Shown: positions 50,311 through 58,902 of the stretch, piece after piece
How positions within the stretch are numbered: position 1 is the first letter of the stretch
Layout: the number at the start of each line of letters is the position of its first letter
Assembly: GCA_964369635.1 (NCBI GenBank)
Contig: CAYJGN010000002.1
Location: 30,043 to 94,042 of the forward strand
From: CAYJGN01 sp964369635
GTDB lineage: Bacteria; Bacillota; Clostridia; Oscillospirales; Ruminococcaceae
Direction of reading: 5' to 3'
DNA: 64,000 bases
Notes under the pieces: generated by a model
Told to the model about the DNA's origin: nothing
The model's input: the letters and a program-made list of their open reading frames with translations, nothing else
Database searches by the model: none
Program-made: the position numbers and the translations under genes

Positions 50311-51165
50311 CTATTTTAATGCAAAAATCCCATCTGAAATATCGCATATTTGTTTATTCGTTAGCCTCTCGCCTCGGATATTTAAGTCAATAGATAGCTC
50401 AGTTAGTATTTTAGCAAGAGCATCTTTTGGCAGTCCAAGGGTACTTGAAATCGAATTTATAGCTGTTTTTCTTCTTTGGGCAAAGGATGCTCTCCCCACC
50501 TTGAAATAAAGCGCTTCATCTTTTGGCGAAACGGGTGGTTTGTCGCGTATTTCAAGCGAGATAACCGCAGATAAAACCTTAGGCGGTGGTGCAAAAGCCT
50601 CTCTTTCAACGGTGAAAAGAAGCTCTGGTCTCGAGAAATAGTTTACCGCAACGCTAATAGCGCCGCAATCTCGACTGCCAGGCTCTGCACAAAGCCTATC
50701 AGCCGCCTCTTTTTGAACGAGTGCTGTCAGCCGTTTTATCGGAAGTTTGCTCTCAAGCAGTGCCATGATAACAGGACTTGTTATATAATATGGCAGATTT
50801 GCCGCAACAACAACATCCATACCCGAAAATTCATCTTCGATTAGCTTATTTACATCAATTTTCAGGATATCGCTATTTATCACCTTTAGATTGTCGTAGT
50901 CTGCAAGGGTGAAATCGAGAACTGGTAAAAGCCTTGTATCAATCTCAACAGCGACAACCTTTTTTGCTATTTCGCAGAGCTCTTTTGTTAAAACTCCAAA
51001 TCCAGGCCCTATTTCAAGAACTCCTATATCAGACCCTCCTGAGCTTGCCGCTATTTCAGGGCAGACATATGGATCTATTAGGAAATTCTGTCCAAGCGAT
51101 TTTTTAAAATCAAATGAAAACTGCTTTCTTAAACTGTTAATTACGTTAATATCGGTTAAATTCAT
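50311..51165 (-). CDS. rsmA: 16S rRNA (adenine1518/1519-N6)-dimethyltransferase RsmA (KsgA)
   Basis: A 284-residue methyltransferase that dimethylates two adjacent adenines near the 3' end of 16S rRNA during small-subunit assembly. The N-terminus has FKKSLGQNFLIDP, the SAM site VLEIGPGFGVLTKEL and the catalytic motif VAANLPYYITSPV; the helical C-terminal domain has FAQRRKTAINSIS. Length and motif order fit RsmA. AGGTGAG precedes the ATG. Confidence 0.96.
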   Translation of the reverse strand: MNLTDINVINSLRKQFSFDFKKSLGQNFLIDPYVCPEIAASSGGSDIGVLEIGPGFGVLTKELCEIAKKVVAVEIDTRLLPVLDFTLADYDNLKVINSDILKIDVNKLIEDEFSGMDVVVAANLPYYITSPVIMALLESKLPIKRLTALVQKEAADRLCAEPGSRDCGAISVAVNYFSRPELLFTVEREAFAPPPKVLSAVISLEIRDKPPVSPKDEALYFKVGRASFAQRRKTAINSISSTLGLPKDALAKILTELSIDLNIRGERLTNKQICDISDGIFALK

Positions 51166-51275
51166 AACTCACCTCTTTATTATTATACCACACAGATATC
51201 TATTCGCAAATAAAAGAAAAAACAGATGAGGTTATATCCTCATCTGTTTATTACTAAAATAATTGCTTTAAAGAT

Positions 51276-52646
51276 TTAAACATCAAAGTGGACTGCAGTA
51301 TCTCCAACTTCATTTGTGCCGAACTCATAAGTATTGCCAGGAAGAACAGCGTTTAAGAGTATTCCAACAGCAGAAGCCACCGCAAGACCTGATAGCGAAA
51401 CTGTTATATCGCCAATCGAGAAGATTATAGCACCAATATCGCTAAATCTAATGCCTATCGCAAGAACCAGAATAAGCGCTGCTATAATAACGTTTCTGCT
51501 CTTTGTGAAATCAACGCGGTTCTCAACGATATTGCGAACACCAACTGATGAAATCATACCGTATAAAACAAGGCTAACGCCACCGACAGTCGCGGTTGGC
51601 ATCGAAGCTATAATAGCTGCGAACTTCGGTGAGAAAGATAATAGAACTGCAAATACCGCCGCCAGACGAATAACAACCGGGTCAAAAACTCTCGATAGAG
51701 TTAAAACACCTGTGTTCTCTCCGTAAGTTGTGTTTGCTGGTGCACCAAAAGTAGCGGCTAATGTTGTTGCTATACCATCTCCGAATAGCGTTCTGTGAAG
51801 ACCTGGGTCGGTGATGAAATTCTTTTGGGTGGTTGAGCTTAGTGCGCAGATATCGCCAATATGCTCCATCATAGTTGCAAGGGTTATCGGCAGAATAGTT
51901 ATTACAGCTGAAATGCAAAGTGAGATATCGAAATCAGCTCCGAAAATAGAAATTGCACTGTGCTCATAGACAAACGGTAGTCCAAACATCGGAGCGGCAG
52001 AAACATTTTGAGTGAAAATTTCGCGCGCCGCTGGGTCAATTATCATAGCGAGAATATAGCTTCCAACAACACCAAGCAAAATCGGGATTATCTTCATAAT
52101 GCCTTTACCCCATATGTTAAAGCAGACGACTATCCCAACTGCAAATATAGCTATAAGCCAGTTTTTTGATGCATTATTTATCGCCGACTGCGATAAGGTA
52201 AGTCCTATTGCTATTATTACAGGTCCGGTTACTATAGGTGGGAAGTATTTCATAACTNNNNNNNNNNTTTTTGTTCCATAAATTCGAACAAAAACAGCAA
52301 AAACCAGATAAACAAGCCCTGCAAGAGCTATACCAAAACTCGAATAACCTATTGGGATCGCGGCACCCTCAGCAGTTACAAGACCATATGCTCCAAGAAA
52401 TGCAAAAGAGCTTCCGAGAAAAGCAGGCACGCGAAGCTTTGTTATCAAGTGAAATAGTAGTGTTCCAACACCTGCGAAGAATAGTGTTGCACTAACAGAT
52501 AGACCTGTTATCGCAGGCACTAAGACAGTCGCCCCAAACATCGCAAATAGATGCTGAACACCAAGAATAAACATCTTTGGCATTCCAAGCGTTTTTGCGT
52601 CATAGACCGCCGTTGCAGTTGTCTCAGAATTTTTGTTATTTGCCAT
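51276..52646 (-). CDS. Uracil/xanthine permease (NCS2 family), interrupted by assembly gap
   Basis: A nucleobase transporter of about 456 residues plus gap. It has about fourteen hydrophobic segments; the N-terminus KMFILGVQHLFAMFGATVLVP is the NCS2 signature, and the substrate motif region reads MMEHIGDICALSSTT and FGAPANTTYGENTGVL. These favour uracil (UraA/PyrP type) over xanthine, but I would keep both. Ten N at 52258-52267 fall in the third or fourth helix. GGAGG precedes the ATG. Confidence 0.9.
   Translation of the reverse strand: MANNKNSETTATAVYDAKTLGMPKMFILGVQHLFAMFGATVLVPAITGLSVSATLFFAGVGTLLFHLITKLRVPAFLGSSFAFLGAYGLVTAEGAAIPIGYSSFGIALAGLVYLVFAVFVRIYGTKXXXXVMKYFPPIVTGPVIIAIGLTLSQSAINNASKNWLIAIFAVGIVVCFNIWGKGIMKIIPILLGVVGSYILAMIIDPAAREIFTQNVSAAPMFGLPFVYEHSAISIFGADFDISLCISAVITILPITLATMMEHIGDICALSSTTQKNFITDPGLHRTLFGDGIATTLAATFGAPANTTYGENTGVLTLSRVFDPVVIRLAAVFAVLLSFSPKFAAIIASMPTATVGGVSLVLYGMISSVGVRNIVENRVDFTKSRNVIIAALILVLAIGIRFSDIGAIIFSIGDITVSLSGLAVASAVGILLNAVLPGNTYEFGTNEVGDTAVHFDV
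52258..52267. other. Assembly gap (10 N)
   Basis: Gap in the permease gene between FVRIYGTK and VMKYFPPIVTGP. Confidence 0.95.
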
Positions 52647-52696
52647 TTTAAACCTCCAAAATATTTCCCCAAATTTTATCCACTATATATTAACAT

Positions 52697-52730
52697 AAAA
52701 AGAGAGCCTTTTCAACAAGACTCTCTTTTT
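52697..52730 (-). terminator. Hairpin upstream of the permease gene
   Basis: AAAAAGAGAG (52697-52706) pairs with CTCTCTTTTT (52721-52730), with inner CTT/AAG pairs. It probably ends transcription of the amidase gene whose stop is at 52886. It lies 50 bases before the permease start, so it could also attenuate the permease; I see no PyrR-type site. Confidence 0.7.
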
Positions 52731-52885
52731 TATTGCAATATTAAACAAAAATCAAAATTTTACCGTTTTGTTTTAGAGAAATTGTAAAACGCTATTTTTA
52801 CCAAATGCTTCGCTTCTTTTATCGCTTCATTGAAAAATATTGTCAGAATATATTTCATTTTAATATTCTATTATTCGACTTTTTT

Positions 52886-53488
52886 CTACTCTGAGTATAT
52901 AACTTCATTTTTAAACGAAAGGTTATCGTATGCAAAGTAGCTTAAAAGCCCCTCATACAGTCCAAGCGCAAACAGACGCTGATCATTTTCGAGCTTTTTT
53001 GCATCCTCTTCGTTTGTTATATAAGCAAGCTCTGCAAGAACTGCTGGCATTTTCGTCTTTCGCAAAACATAGAACTGCGGATTTAAACGAACTCCATTAT
53101 CCTCTGTTCCGACAACAGCGGTAACTGCGTTAATCAAATGCCTGGCAAGCCAATAAGCTTCACTGCCCTCTTCATAGACATACATCTCGGTGCCATCTAT
53201 ATTCTCGTTTTCGTTTGCGTTTGCGTGAATGCTGAGAAAATAATCTGCAGGCCAATGGTTTGCACTCGCAACACGAACTTGCAGACTCGTTGAGTTGGAT
53301 GAACCGAGAATCTGCTCTGGGGAGGTGCGCGATAATCGAACTTCAAAACGCGGGTCTGCCTCTAAAAGCTCTGCAAGATAAACACCAACATTATATGTTA
53401 TATCCTGCTCACGAAGCCCGTTCCCCAAAGCTCCGGTATTCCATTTCTCGGGGTTATGCCCCTGATCTATAAATATTCTTACAGCCAT
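52886..53488 (-). CDS. N-acetylmuramoyl-L-alanine amidase (Amidase_3)
   Basis: A 200-residue zinc amidase that cuts the bond between N-acetylmuramic acid and the stem peptide. The zinc ligands and catalytic Glu are visible: FIDQGHNP, GLREQDITYNV, LSIHANANEN and VLAELAYITNEED. The protein is a bare catalytic domain without a signal peptide or wall-binding repeats, so it resembles sporulation or autolysin-type amidases released by another route. The ATG at 53486-53488 follows AAGGAG at seven to eight bases; an upstream ATG touches the ribosome site. No holin or phage genes are nearby. Confidence 0.9.
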   Translation of the reverse strand: MAVRIFIDQGHNPEKWNTGALGNGLREQDITYNVGVYLAELLEADPRFEVRLSRTSPEQILGSSNSTSLQVRVASANHWPADYFLSIHANANENENIDGTEMYVYEEGSEAYWLARHLINAVTAVVGTEDNGVRLNPQFYVLRKTKMPAVLAELAYITNEEDAKKLENDQRLFALGLYEGLLSYFAYDNLSFKNEVIYSE

Positions 53489-53627
53489 AATAAACATCTC
53501 CTTTTACCCATATTATGAAAAAAGGGCTGAAATGTGAAAATATGGGCGCTATTTGATAAATTATGACAAGATATAATTATTATAGATAAAAATGAAATCG
53601 CTATAAGCTATATAATTTGATTTAAAG

Positions 53628-54551
53628 TTATTTAAACTGCCCAATAAGCTCAAATGCTTTTTTGGTATCAGCTTCTGTAAATTTAGGATAAGGACCATAT
53701 TGCTGGACGTTAAAACCTGCCGCGATATTCGCTATAGCCGCTATTTCTTTTGGCGAATACCCTTCGACAAAACCATATAGCGATGCTCCTGTTGAGCAGT
53801 TTCCACAACCTGTTGGGTCGAATGAAGTTGTTATATCAATAGAAGGGCAGAAGGCTGCTTCTGTTTTTGTTACGCAGTAGCTTCCTTTTTTACCAACTCT
53901 AAATAACGTCATATCAACCGGTAGTTTCATAAGCTCATTTATCATTCCCTCTTCGTCTTCTGGGTCTTTTCCAAAGATAAATGCCGCCTCTTTATGGTTT
54001 AGCGAGAATAGATCAACTATATCAAGAGTTCTATCAATCTCATATCTCCACTGCTCCATTGTTCGCTCACGAATAGCAGCCTCTATCTCCCACATAAAGG
54101 TTAGGGGATGATCTTTTTTAATTTTTGCTATCTTCTCCCAGAAAATCTTATCGGTATCTTGCGCCATATAGATGCCTTTTGTATCTTCATCTATTGCATC
54201 GGCTATCTGGCTTGGTCTTGTTTTTAAGTATCCAAGATGCGACTGACCAAAGAGAATTCTATAATCAAAGCTGCCCTTTGGGTTGTTTTCATAGTTTAGG
54301 ATAAGCTGGTTGCAATGCTCAAGCTCAACTAAAACATCTTTATGGGATATTCCATTATCAGTAAGCCAGGCGCCATAGGTATCTATATAATCCTCACCAG
54401 CAGCGCAGACAAGTCTGCAACTCTCGGTAAAAAGCCTTATGCCTGCAAGGGCAAAAAGCGAAGGCCCTCCTATATGCGGCTCTGATAATCCATTTGCTTT
54501 TGTTTCAATCCTATCCGACATAATATTGCCGGCACTCAAATACTTTGCCAT
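53628..54551 (-). CDS. PfkB-family carbohydrate kinase with altered active-site motif
   Basis: A 307-residue ribokinase-fold protein. It opens with YLSAGNIMSDRI and GGPSLFALAGIRLF, the sugar-binding lid region, and near the C-terminus has DPTGCGNCSTGASLYGF, where the family's DTxGAGD is expected. The catalytic Asp of GAGD is Asn here, although the fold around it is kept. It may belong to a clostridial subfamily with another base, or it may have lost kinase activity. It is divergent from an MFS transporter gene and near a DMT-type sugar-uptake-like protein, which suggests one substrate for all three. Start ATG behind GGAGGG. Confidence 0.83.
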   Translation of the reverse strand: MAKYLSAGNIMSDRIETKANGLSEPHIGGPSLFALAGIRLFTESCRLVCAAGEDYIDTYGAWLTDNGISHKDVLVELEHCNQLILNYENNPKGSFDYRILFGQSHLGYLKTRPSQIADAIDEDTKGIYMAQDTDKIFWEKIAKIKKDHPLTFMWEIEAAIRERTMEQWRYEIDRTLDIVDLFSLNHKEAAFIFGKDPEDEEGMINELMKLPVDMTLFRVGKKGSYCVTKTEAAFCPSIDITTSFDPTGCGNCSTGASLYGFVEGYSPKEIAAIANIAAGFNVQQYGPYPKFTEADTKKAFELIGQFK

Positions 54552-54578
54552 TTTAAACCCTCCAGATATTTTTTGTTT

Positions 54579-54587
54579 ATTATACCA
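54579..54587 (-). promoter_or_regulatory. Extended -10 promoter element of the PfkB kinase gene
   Basis: On the minus strand TGG-TATAAT, an extended -10 box, lies 28 bases before the start codon. No good -35 is visible. Confidence 0.5.
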
Positions 54588-54695
54588 TAAAAACGCAAAA
54601 AATACATAATAAAACCTATTTTCTACATATTAAACAAATTCGCCATAATATGCATTTTAGCTAAAAAACATCGCAAAATTATGTCAGGCAAAAAA

Positions 54696-54724
54696 TTGAC
54701 AGTCGCCCCTATTTGCTATATAGT
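54696..54724 (+). promoter_or_regulatory. Promoter of the MFS transporter gene
   Basis: TTGACA (54696-54701), 17-base spacer, TATAGT (54719-54724). Confidence 0.85.
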
Positions 54725-54748
54725 TTTATCTTAAGGAGTTGAAATAAT

Positions 54749-55948
54749 TTGAATAAAGACTATACAAAAAAGAAGTATCTATACATAATTATTGCGATCT
54801 ATGGTTTCTATTATATGGCTTATACCTCAACATTTTCATTTCTCGTAACCTACCTATCACAGTTTAATTTCACAGATTCAGAGATTGCACTTATATTTAC
54901 TGGCATGTCGATAGTAACACTTATCTCAAAACCGCTACTTGGTTATCTTGCGGATTCTAAGATACCGATAAAGAGAATAGTAACGGTACTTATGATATGC
55001 AGTATTCCTTGCGCATTTCTAATTCCCCTATCTGGCAGATCATACTATATGATATATCTCTCGGTTTTATCACTTGCGTTTTTTGATCAGTCGCTACTAA
55101 CCCTAATTGACTCATGGACTTATATATCAAGCTCGATAAACCAAAATATCATCTACAGCGTTGCCCGTGGCATGGGTTCATTAACAAGCTCAATCACAGG
55201 ACTTTTAACAGGCCGCGCTATGGAGGCTTTTGGCGGCGAGATAATTTTTGTTTTCCATACGATATTTATGAGCATAGCCCTCATTGCCGCTATATTTTTC
55301 ATAAATGTTCCAATAAGTGCGGATACGGCAAAATCAAAAAAGATATCGCTTTTCAAAGCATTTTCCCTTCTCTTCACAAACAAAAAATATATGATTATGG
55401 TGCTCGGTTTTCTTCTCCTAAATATAGGAAACAGAGCAAACGTTGCCTATTTACCCGTTATGATAGAGCAACTCGGAGGCACCGCCTCCCATCAAGGAAC
55501 TGCTATATTTATGCTCACCGTTGGAATTTATCCGGTAATGCTTATCTATCCAAAGCTTCTGCGCAGATTTGATGTTTCAAAGCTTTTGCTTGTTGGGTGC
55601 TCTCTGATTATTCTTCGTATCGTCTCGATGATAGTTGTTACCGATCTTAATGTTTTGATATATGTTCAGCTCCTTGAAGCATTTGCTTTTGGATTTTTCA
55701 ATCCTGCCGCGATAGAATATGCATCGAAGATAACTCCGCTGGCCCTCCGCAGTTCAGCAATTGCCCTCTCTGCAACTATTCAGGTGGCATTCTGCGGAAT
55801 TATTGGTAATATTATCGCTTCTTATCTCCTCTCTGTCTCAACTCTTAAAACTATGTACACCTTATATGTTGGTGTTGCAATAATCGGACTGCTTGTTGTT
55901 TTCACAAGTATCAAAACAAAGCTTGACCCGTCTGTCGAAGAGAGTTGA
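54749..55948 (+). CDS. MFS transporter (MFS_1-like)
   Basis: A 399-residue transporter with twelve hydrophobic segments. Between helices 2 and 3 stands LLGYLADSKIPIKRI, the MFS loop motif; TYISSSINQNIIYSVARGMGS and NIGNRANVAYLPVMIEQLGG resemble nucleoside- or sugar-proton symporters of the MFS_1_like group. It starts at TTG ten bases after AAGGAG; no ATG is available nearby. Divergent from the PfkB kinase gene, so it may import that kinase's substrate. Confidence 0.85.
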   Translation: MNKDYTKKKYLYIIIAIYGFYYMAYTSTFSFLVTYLSQFNFTDSEIALIFTGMSIVTLISKPLLGYLADSKIPIKRIVTVLMICSIPCAFLIPLSGRSYYMIYLSVLSLAFFDQSLLTLIDSWTYISSSINQNIIYSVARGMGSLTSSITGLLTGRAMEAFGGEIIFVFHTIFMSIALIAAIFFINVPISADTAKSKKISLFKAFSLLFTNKKYMIMVLGFLLLNIGNRANVAYLPVMIEQLGGTASHQGTAIFMLTVGIYPVMLIYPKLLRRFDVSKLLLVGCSLIILRIVSMIVVTDLNVLIYVQLLEAFAFGFFNPAAIEYASKITPLALRSSAIALSATIQVAFCGIIGNIIASYLLSVSTLKTMYTLYVGVAIIGLLVVFTSIKTKLDPSVEES

Positions 55949-55994
55949 ATTTTGCATAAATCTATGATAAAATTAAATTAGTTTAGAATTCTTG

Positions 55995-56015
55995 GCGGAC
56001 TTATAAAAAGTCCGC
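55995..56015 (+). terminator. Hairpin between the MFS and DMT-type transporter genes
   Basis: GCGGACTT (55995-56002) pairs perfectly with AAGTCCGC (56008-56015), followed by TTATTATTT. It ends twenty bases before the next start, so it may terminate or attenuate. Confidence 0.55.
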
Positions 56016-56034
56016 TTATTATTTGGGAGGATTT

Positions 56035-57036
56035 ATGATAGAATTTTCAGTACCAGTAGCTATGTTTATGACCCTGTTTGCCGCTTCTCTTTGGGGCAGT
56101 TGGATGCAGGTTATCAAATTCAAAAAGAACTATCCTATCGTTGGAATTGTCTTTTGGCTCTATGCCTTTTCATTTCTGCTTGTTTGGGGAGTTACCTTTA
56201 TCATGAGCGGCACCCTTTTGCCAGAAGGTATTTTATCTGCTATGGAAGGCAATGAGAGCACCCTCTTCACCATATTTGCTGGTGGAGTTATGATGAGCAC
56301 TGGTATGTATATCTCGCTTGTCGTTATGGATAATATCGGTATGCTCCTCTCAACAACAATAAGTGGCGCTACCGGCAGCGTTCTCGGTATTGCAACAACT
56401 ATTTTAAACGAAGGTCTACCCGATAAGCCAAATTCCCTTCTTTTGATAGTTGTAATCGCTATTATATTCTTCCTTGCAAGCTTTGTCTGCACCCTCGCTT
56501 CAAACAACTGCGCAGCAGATAGAATTCGAAACGCAGGTGGAAACGTTGCCAAACCAAAAAGTGTTTTAACGGCTAAAATACTTATTCTTGTTTTAATAAA
56601 CAGCCTACTTATGAACGGTTGGCCTTTGGGAACTTCAGCGGGCACTGCCGCTAATATCCCCCCTATCCTTGTCTGCGCTATTCTTGTTTCGGGTTGCTTT
56701 TTTGGTATCGCCGTACTATCGGCTTTTGTTTTCACGAAAAACAAACTTTGGAGGGTTGCTTTCTGCATAGGAGATAGAAAACTACCACTTATCCTATCTG
56801 CTATATCAGCACTATGCCACTGGGGCGGTAATATGATGAGCATCTATGCAATGCCCGCTTTATCGGCGACAATGAGCTTTTTATTCGGCAGAACAGCTGG
56901 CGTTTGGACCTATTTCTGGGGCTTTTACCACAAAGAGTTTGCAGGCGCATCAAAGAAAACTCTTCTTATCCTCTCTGGCGGCCTTGGTCTATATTTCCTC
57001 GGTCTTGCTGTTTTATTTATCTATAACTTTAGCTAA
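56035..57036 (+). CDS. DMT-superfamily sugar-uptake-like membrane protein (GRP/RhaT-like)
   Basis: A 333-residue protein with ten hydrophobic segments. It has FAASLWGSWMQVIKF in the first helix, NIGMLLSTTISGATGSVLGI, and a later repeat ISALCHWGGNMMSIYAMPALSA; the helix count and the twin W-G features recall glucose/rhamnose uptake carriers of the drug/metabolite superfamily. It is preceded by an MFS gene on the same strand and by the PfkB-type kinase. The ATG at 56035 has GGGAGG seven bases upstream. Family placement is moderate and substrate unknown. Confidence 0.65.
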   Translation: MIEFSVPVAMFMTLFAASLWGSWMQVIKFKKNYPIVGIVFWLYAFSFLLVWGVTFIMSGTLLPEGILSAMEGNESTLFTIFAGGVMMSTGMYISLVVMDNIGMLLSTTISGATGSVLGIATTILNEGLPDKPNSLLLIVVIAIIFFLASFVCTLASNNCAADRIRNAGGNVAKPKSVLTAKILILVLINSLLMNGWPLGTSAGTAANIPPILVCAILVSGCFFGIAVLSAFVFTKNKLWRVAFCIGDRKLPLILSAISALCHWGGNMMSIYAMPALSATMSFLFGRTAGVWTYFWGFYHKEFAGASKKTLLILSGGLGLYFLGLAVLFIYNFS

Positions 57037-57055
57037 TTTAGCTTTAAATAAAAAA

Positions 57056-57071
57056 TCCGCTATATGACGGA
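57056..57071 (-). terminator. Short hairpin between convergent genes
   Basis: On the minus strand TCCG-tcatatag-CGGA followed by six T, just past the stop of the 57077 gene. The stem is short. Confidence 0.45.
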
Positions 57072-57076
57072 CCTTT

Positions 57077-57562
57077 TTATTTTTCACTATCATCTATAAT
57101 AACTTTCTTCTCTTTAAGATGCCGTCTTGTATCAATAATTATATTTAAGGTCATAACGCTAAATATCATCAGATAATAAACAAAGCTTGTATCCGCTATC
57201 TGCAGAGATATGACCATCCCCACTATTGAAACTATAATAGATGTCGTCCGAACGATATTTTTAATTATCAAAATAACTCTTTGCTTATTTGTTTTCGAAT
57301 AGGTTTTTGCAAGAAACTGGATAACTCCAAATGTTGCAATAAGGGTTAAAAGCATTCGGATAAGCTGGGTCGTTATGCTTTTGGCATCCTCTGCTGTTGC
57401 AATCATAAATATATTAAACGGCAACGAGAAGATAAAAGTTATGGTTAAAAAGAATATGCTAAACAAAACTCCCTTTGGAGTTTTTCGCTTTTTCGGTTCT
57501 TTTTCGGAAAACCAATCGTAGTTCGGAATGTAACTTTCATCGTTTCTATCGAGAAATCCCAT
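57077..57562 (-). CDS. Four-helix membrane protein, unknown
   Basis: A 161-residue protein with an acidic-basic soluble N-terminus (MGFLDRNDESYIPNYDWFSE then KKRKTPKG) and four hydrophobic segments (about 30-52, 65-84, 101-120, 126-145). I recognise no family. The tail is basic then acidic. It is transcribed away from the thiamine operon and has AGGAAAGG at some distance from its ATG. Confidence 0.6.
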   Translation of the reverse strand: MGFLDRNDESYIPNYDWFSEKEPKKRKTPKGVLFSIFFLTITFIFSLPFNIFMIATAEDAKSITTQLIRMLLTLIATFGVIQFLAKTYSKTNKQRVILIIKNIVRTTSIIVSIVGMVISLQIADTSFVYYLMIFSVMTLNIIIDTRRHLKEKKVIIDDSEK

Positions 57563-57646
57563 AAAACCACCAAAACCTTTCCTCGTAAGTTTCCTTTTAT
57601 CTTATAGTTTAATTATAACTAAATTAACTTATCATGTAAAGCAAAC

Positions 57647-57675
57647 TTGACAAAACCGCATTTTATAAGTATTAT
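57647..57675 (+). promoter_or_regulatory. Promoter of the thiamine-precursor operon
   Basis: TTGACA (57647-57652), 17-base spacer, TATTAT (57670-57675), 20 bases before the TPP aptamer. Confidence 0.85.
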
Positions 57676-57693
57676 GTAAAGGCAAAGTTAATA

Positions 57694-57777
57694 TTAACAA
57701 AGGGGTGCTGAAAGGCTGAGATGGTGAAGACCGAACCCTCAAACCTGATCCGGATAATGCCGGCGTAGGAAAAATAG
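57694..57777 (+). ncRNA. TPP riboswitch (THI element)
   Basis: The conserved blocks appear in order: AGGGGTGC, GGCTGAGAT, ACCGAACCCTC, AACCTGATCCGGATAATGCC and GGCGTAGGAA. These form the pyrimidine- and pyrophosphate-sensing arms of the thiamine pyrophosphate aptamer. It precedes a terminator and the thiamine-type transport genes, so bound TPP should stop transcription. Confidence 0.97.
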
Positions 57778-57783
57778 AGATAT

Positions 57784-57822
57784 TTCTGCGTGAAGGTATT
57801 AATACTTTGCGCAGATTTTTTT
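57784..57822 (+). terminator. Riboswitch expression-platform terminator
   Basis: TTCTGCG (57784-57790) pairs with CGCAGA (57810-57815), with an inner GTATT/AATAC stem, and seven T follow. It begins directly after the TPP aptamer. Confidence 0.88.
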
Positions 57823-57839
57823 ATTAAGGAGAGAAAAAA

Positions 57840-58145
57840 ATGGCAAGAGAAAAAGCGACAATGGCAATTCAAGTTCTACCAAACGTTGGTAGTGAGGCGG
57901 AGGTTGTTCGACTGGTTGACTGCGTTATCGATTATATCGCATCTACCGGTCTTGAGTATCAAGTAGGGGCGCTTGAAACCTCTATTGAGGGAGATTTCGA
58001 AACCCTTTGCGAGATAGCTAAGAGAAGTCAGGAGATATGCATTGAAGAGGGGGCGGCATCAGTTTCCACCTATATAAAGTTTATCTATTCACCGCAAAAC
58101 GGGGTGCTTTCTATTGAAGACAAAACGGCAAAACATCAAAGATAA
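57840..58145 (+). CDS. Thiamine-binding protein, MTH1187/YkoF-like
   Basis: A 101-residue protein of the MTH1187 (thiamine-binding, DUF77) family: AIQVLPNVGSEAEVVRLVD at the start, YQVGALETSIEGDFETLCEI in the middle, and VSTYIKFIYSP near the end. Such proteins bind thiamine or a pyrimidine precursor in the cytoplasm. First gene behind the TPP riboswitch, with AAGGAG upstream. It overlaps the permease gene by 32 bp. Confidence 0.9.
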   Translation: MAREKATMAIQVLPNVGSEAEVVRLVDCVIDYIASTGLEYQVGALETSIEGDFETLCEIAKRSQEICIEEGAASVSTYIKFIYSPQNGVLSIEDKTAKHQR

Positions 58146-58890
58146 GCTTGCGGCTTTCGTTGTCCCCGCAGTTATTTTAATATTATGGCAAACGGCATAT
58201 AGCCTTGAGCTTATACCGCCATTTATGCTCCCCTCGCCTGCAGCTGTGGTCGGTGCATTTTTTGAGGATTTCACCCTTTTAATGGAGCATCTAAGATTTA
58301 CTCTATCAGAAGCTTTTGCAGGTCTATTTTTAGCAACAGTTGCGGCGGCGATTATAGCAGTTGCCATGGATGAATGGAAAGCGGTGCATAGGTATATCTA
58401 TCCAGTTGTTATACTAAGCCAAACAATTCCAACTATTGCGATAGCGCCGCTTTTGGTGCTTTGGCTTGGCTACGGCATGCTCCCGAAAATCACACTTGTG
58501 TTTATAACCTGTTTTTTCCCGCTTACGATGAGCATTTTAAATGGGCTTCGCTCAGCGGATAGCGATGTTATAAAGCTTTTCCACTCGATGAAAGCTTCAA
58601 GATGGCAGATACTAAAAGAAGTTAAGTTTAAATATGCGCTATCGGGATTTTTCTCGGGACTGCGTGTTTCAGCTGCCTATTCAGTGGTTGGTGCAATGAT
58701 TGCAGAGTGGCTCGGTGGAGATGGCGGCCTTGGAGTTTATATGACGAGGGTGCGCAAGAGCTATGAGTTTGATAAGATGTTTGCGGTAATTATTTTAATC
58801 TCGGTTATCAGCATGATTTTGCTTAAAGTTGTTGAGATAATTGAGAAGAGAGTTATGCCCTATAAATATTTAAATGAAGAAAATAAATAG
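58114..58890 (+). CDS. thiX: ABC transporter permease for thiamine precursor (ThiX-like)
   Basis: A 258-residue permease of the nitrate/sulfonate/taurine type with six hydrophobic segments. PPFMLPSPAAVVGAFFE at the periplasmic side and the coupling loop FHSMKASRWQILKEVKFK are clear. It starts at TTG inside the 3' end of the thiamine-binding gene, behind GGGGTG. With ThiY and ThiZ it imports a hydroxymethylpyrimidine-like thiamine precursor; assignment rests on the riboswitch and partners. Confidence 0.88.
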   Translation: MKTKRQNIKDKLAAFVVPAVILILWQTAYSLELIPPFMLPSPAAVVGAFFEDFTLLMEHLRFTLSEAFAGLFLATVAAAIIAVAMDEWKAVHRYIYPVVILSQTIPTIAIAPLLVLWLGYGMLPKITLVFITCFFPLTMSILNGLRSADSDVIKLFHSMKASRWQILKEVKFKYALSGFFSGLRVSAAYSVVGAMIAEWLGGDGGLGVYMTRVRKSYEFDKMFAVIILISVISMILLKVVEIIEKRVMPYKYLNEENK

Positions 58891-58902
58891 ATGGAGATTA
58901 TA

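Noticed and set aside
52697..52730. PyrR-type attenuator for the uracil/xanthine permease
   Set aside because: The hairpin is there, but the conserved PyrR-binding loop sequence and an antiterminator are not visible upstream, so I call it a plain terminator.
53628..54551. Calling the PfkB-like gene a pseudogene
   Set aside because: The frame is intact, with a promoter element and ribosome site; a single motif change is not enough.
56160..56843. Long minus-strand open frame opposite the DMT-type transporter
   Set aside because: It lies entirely within a well-supported gene, lacks a ribosome site and has a composition expected of an antisense shadow.
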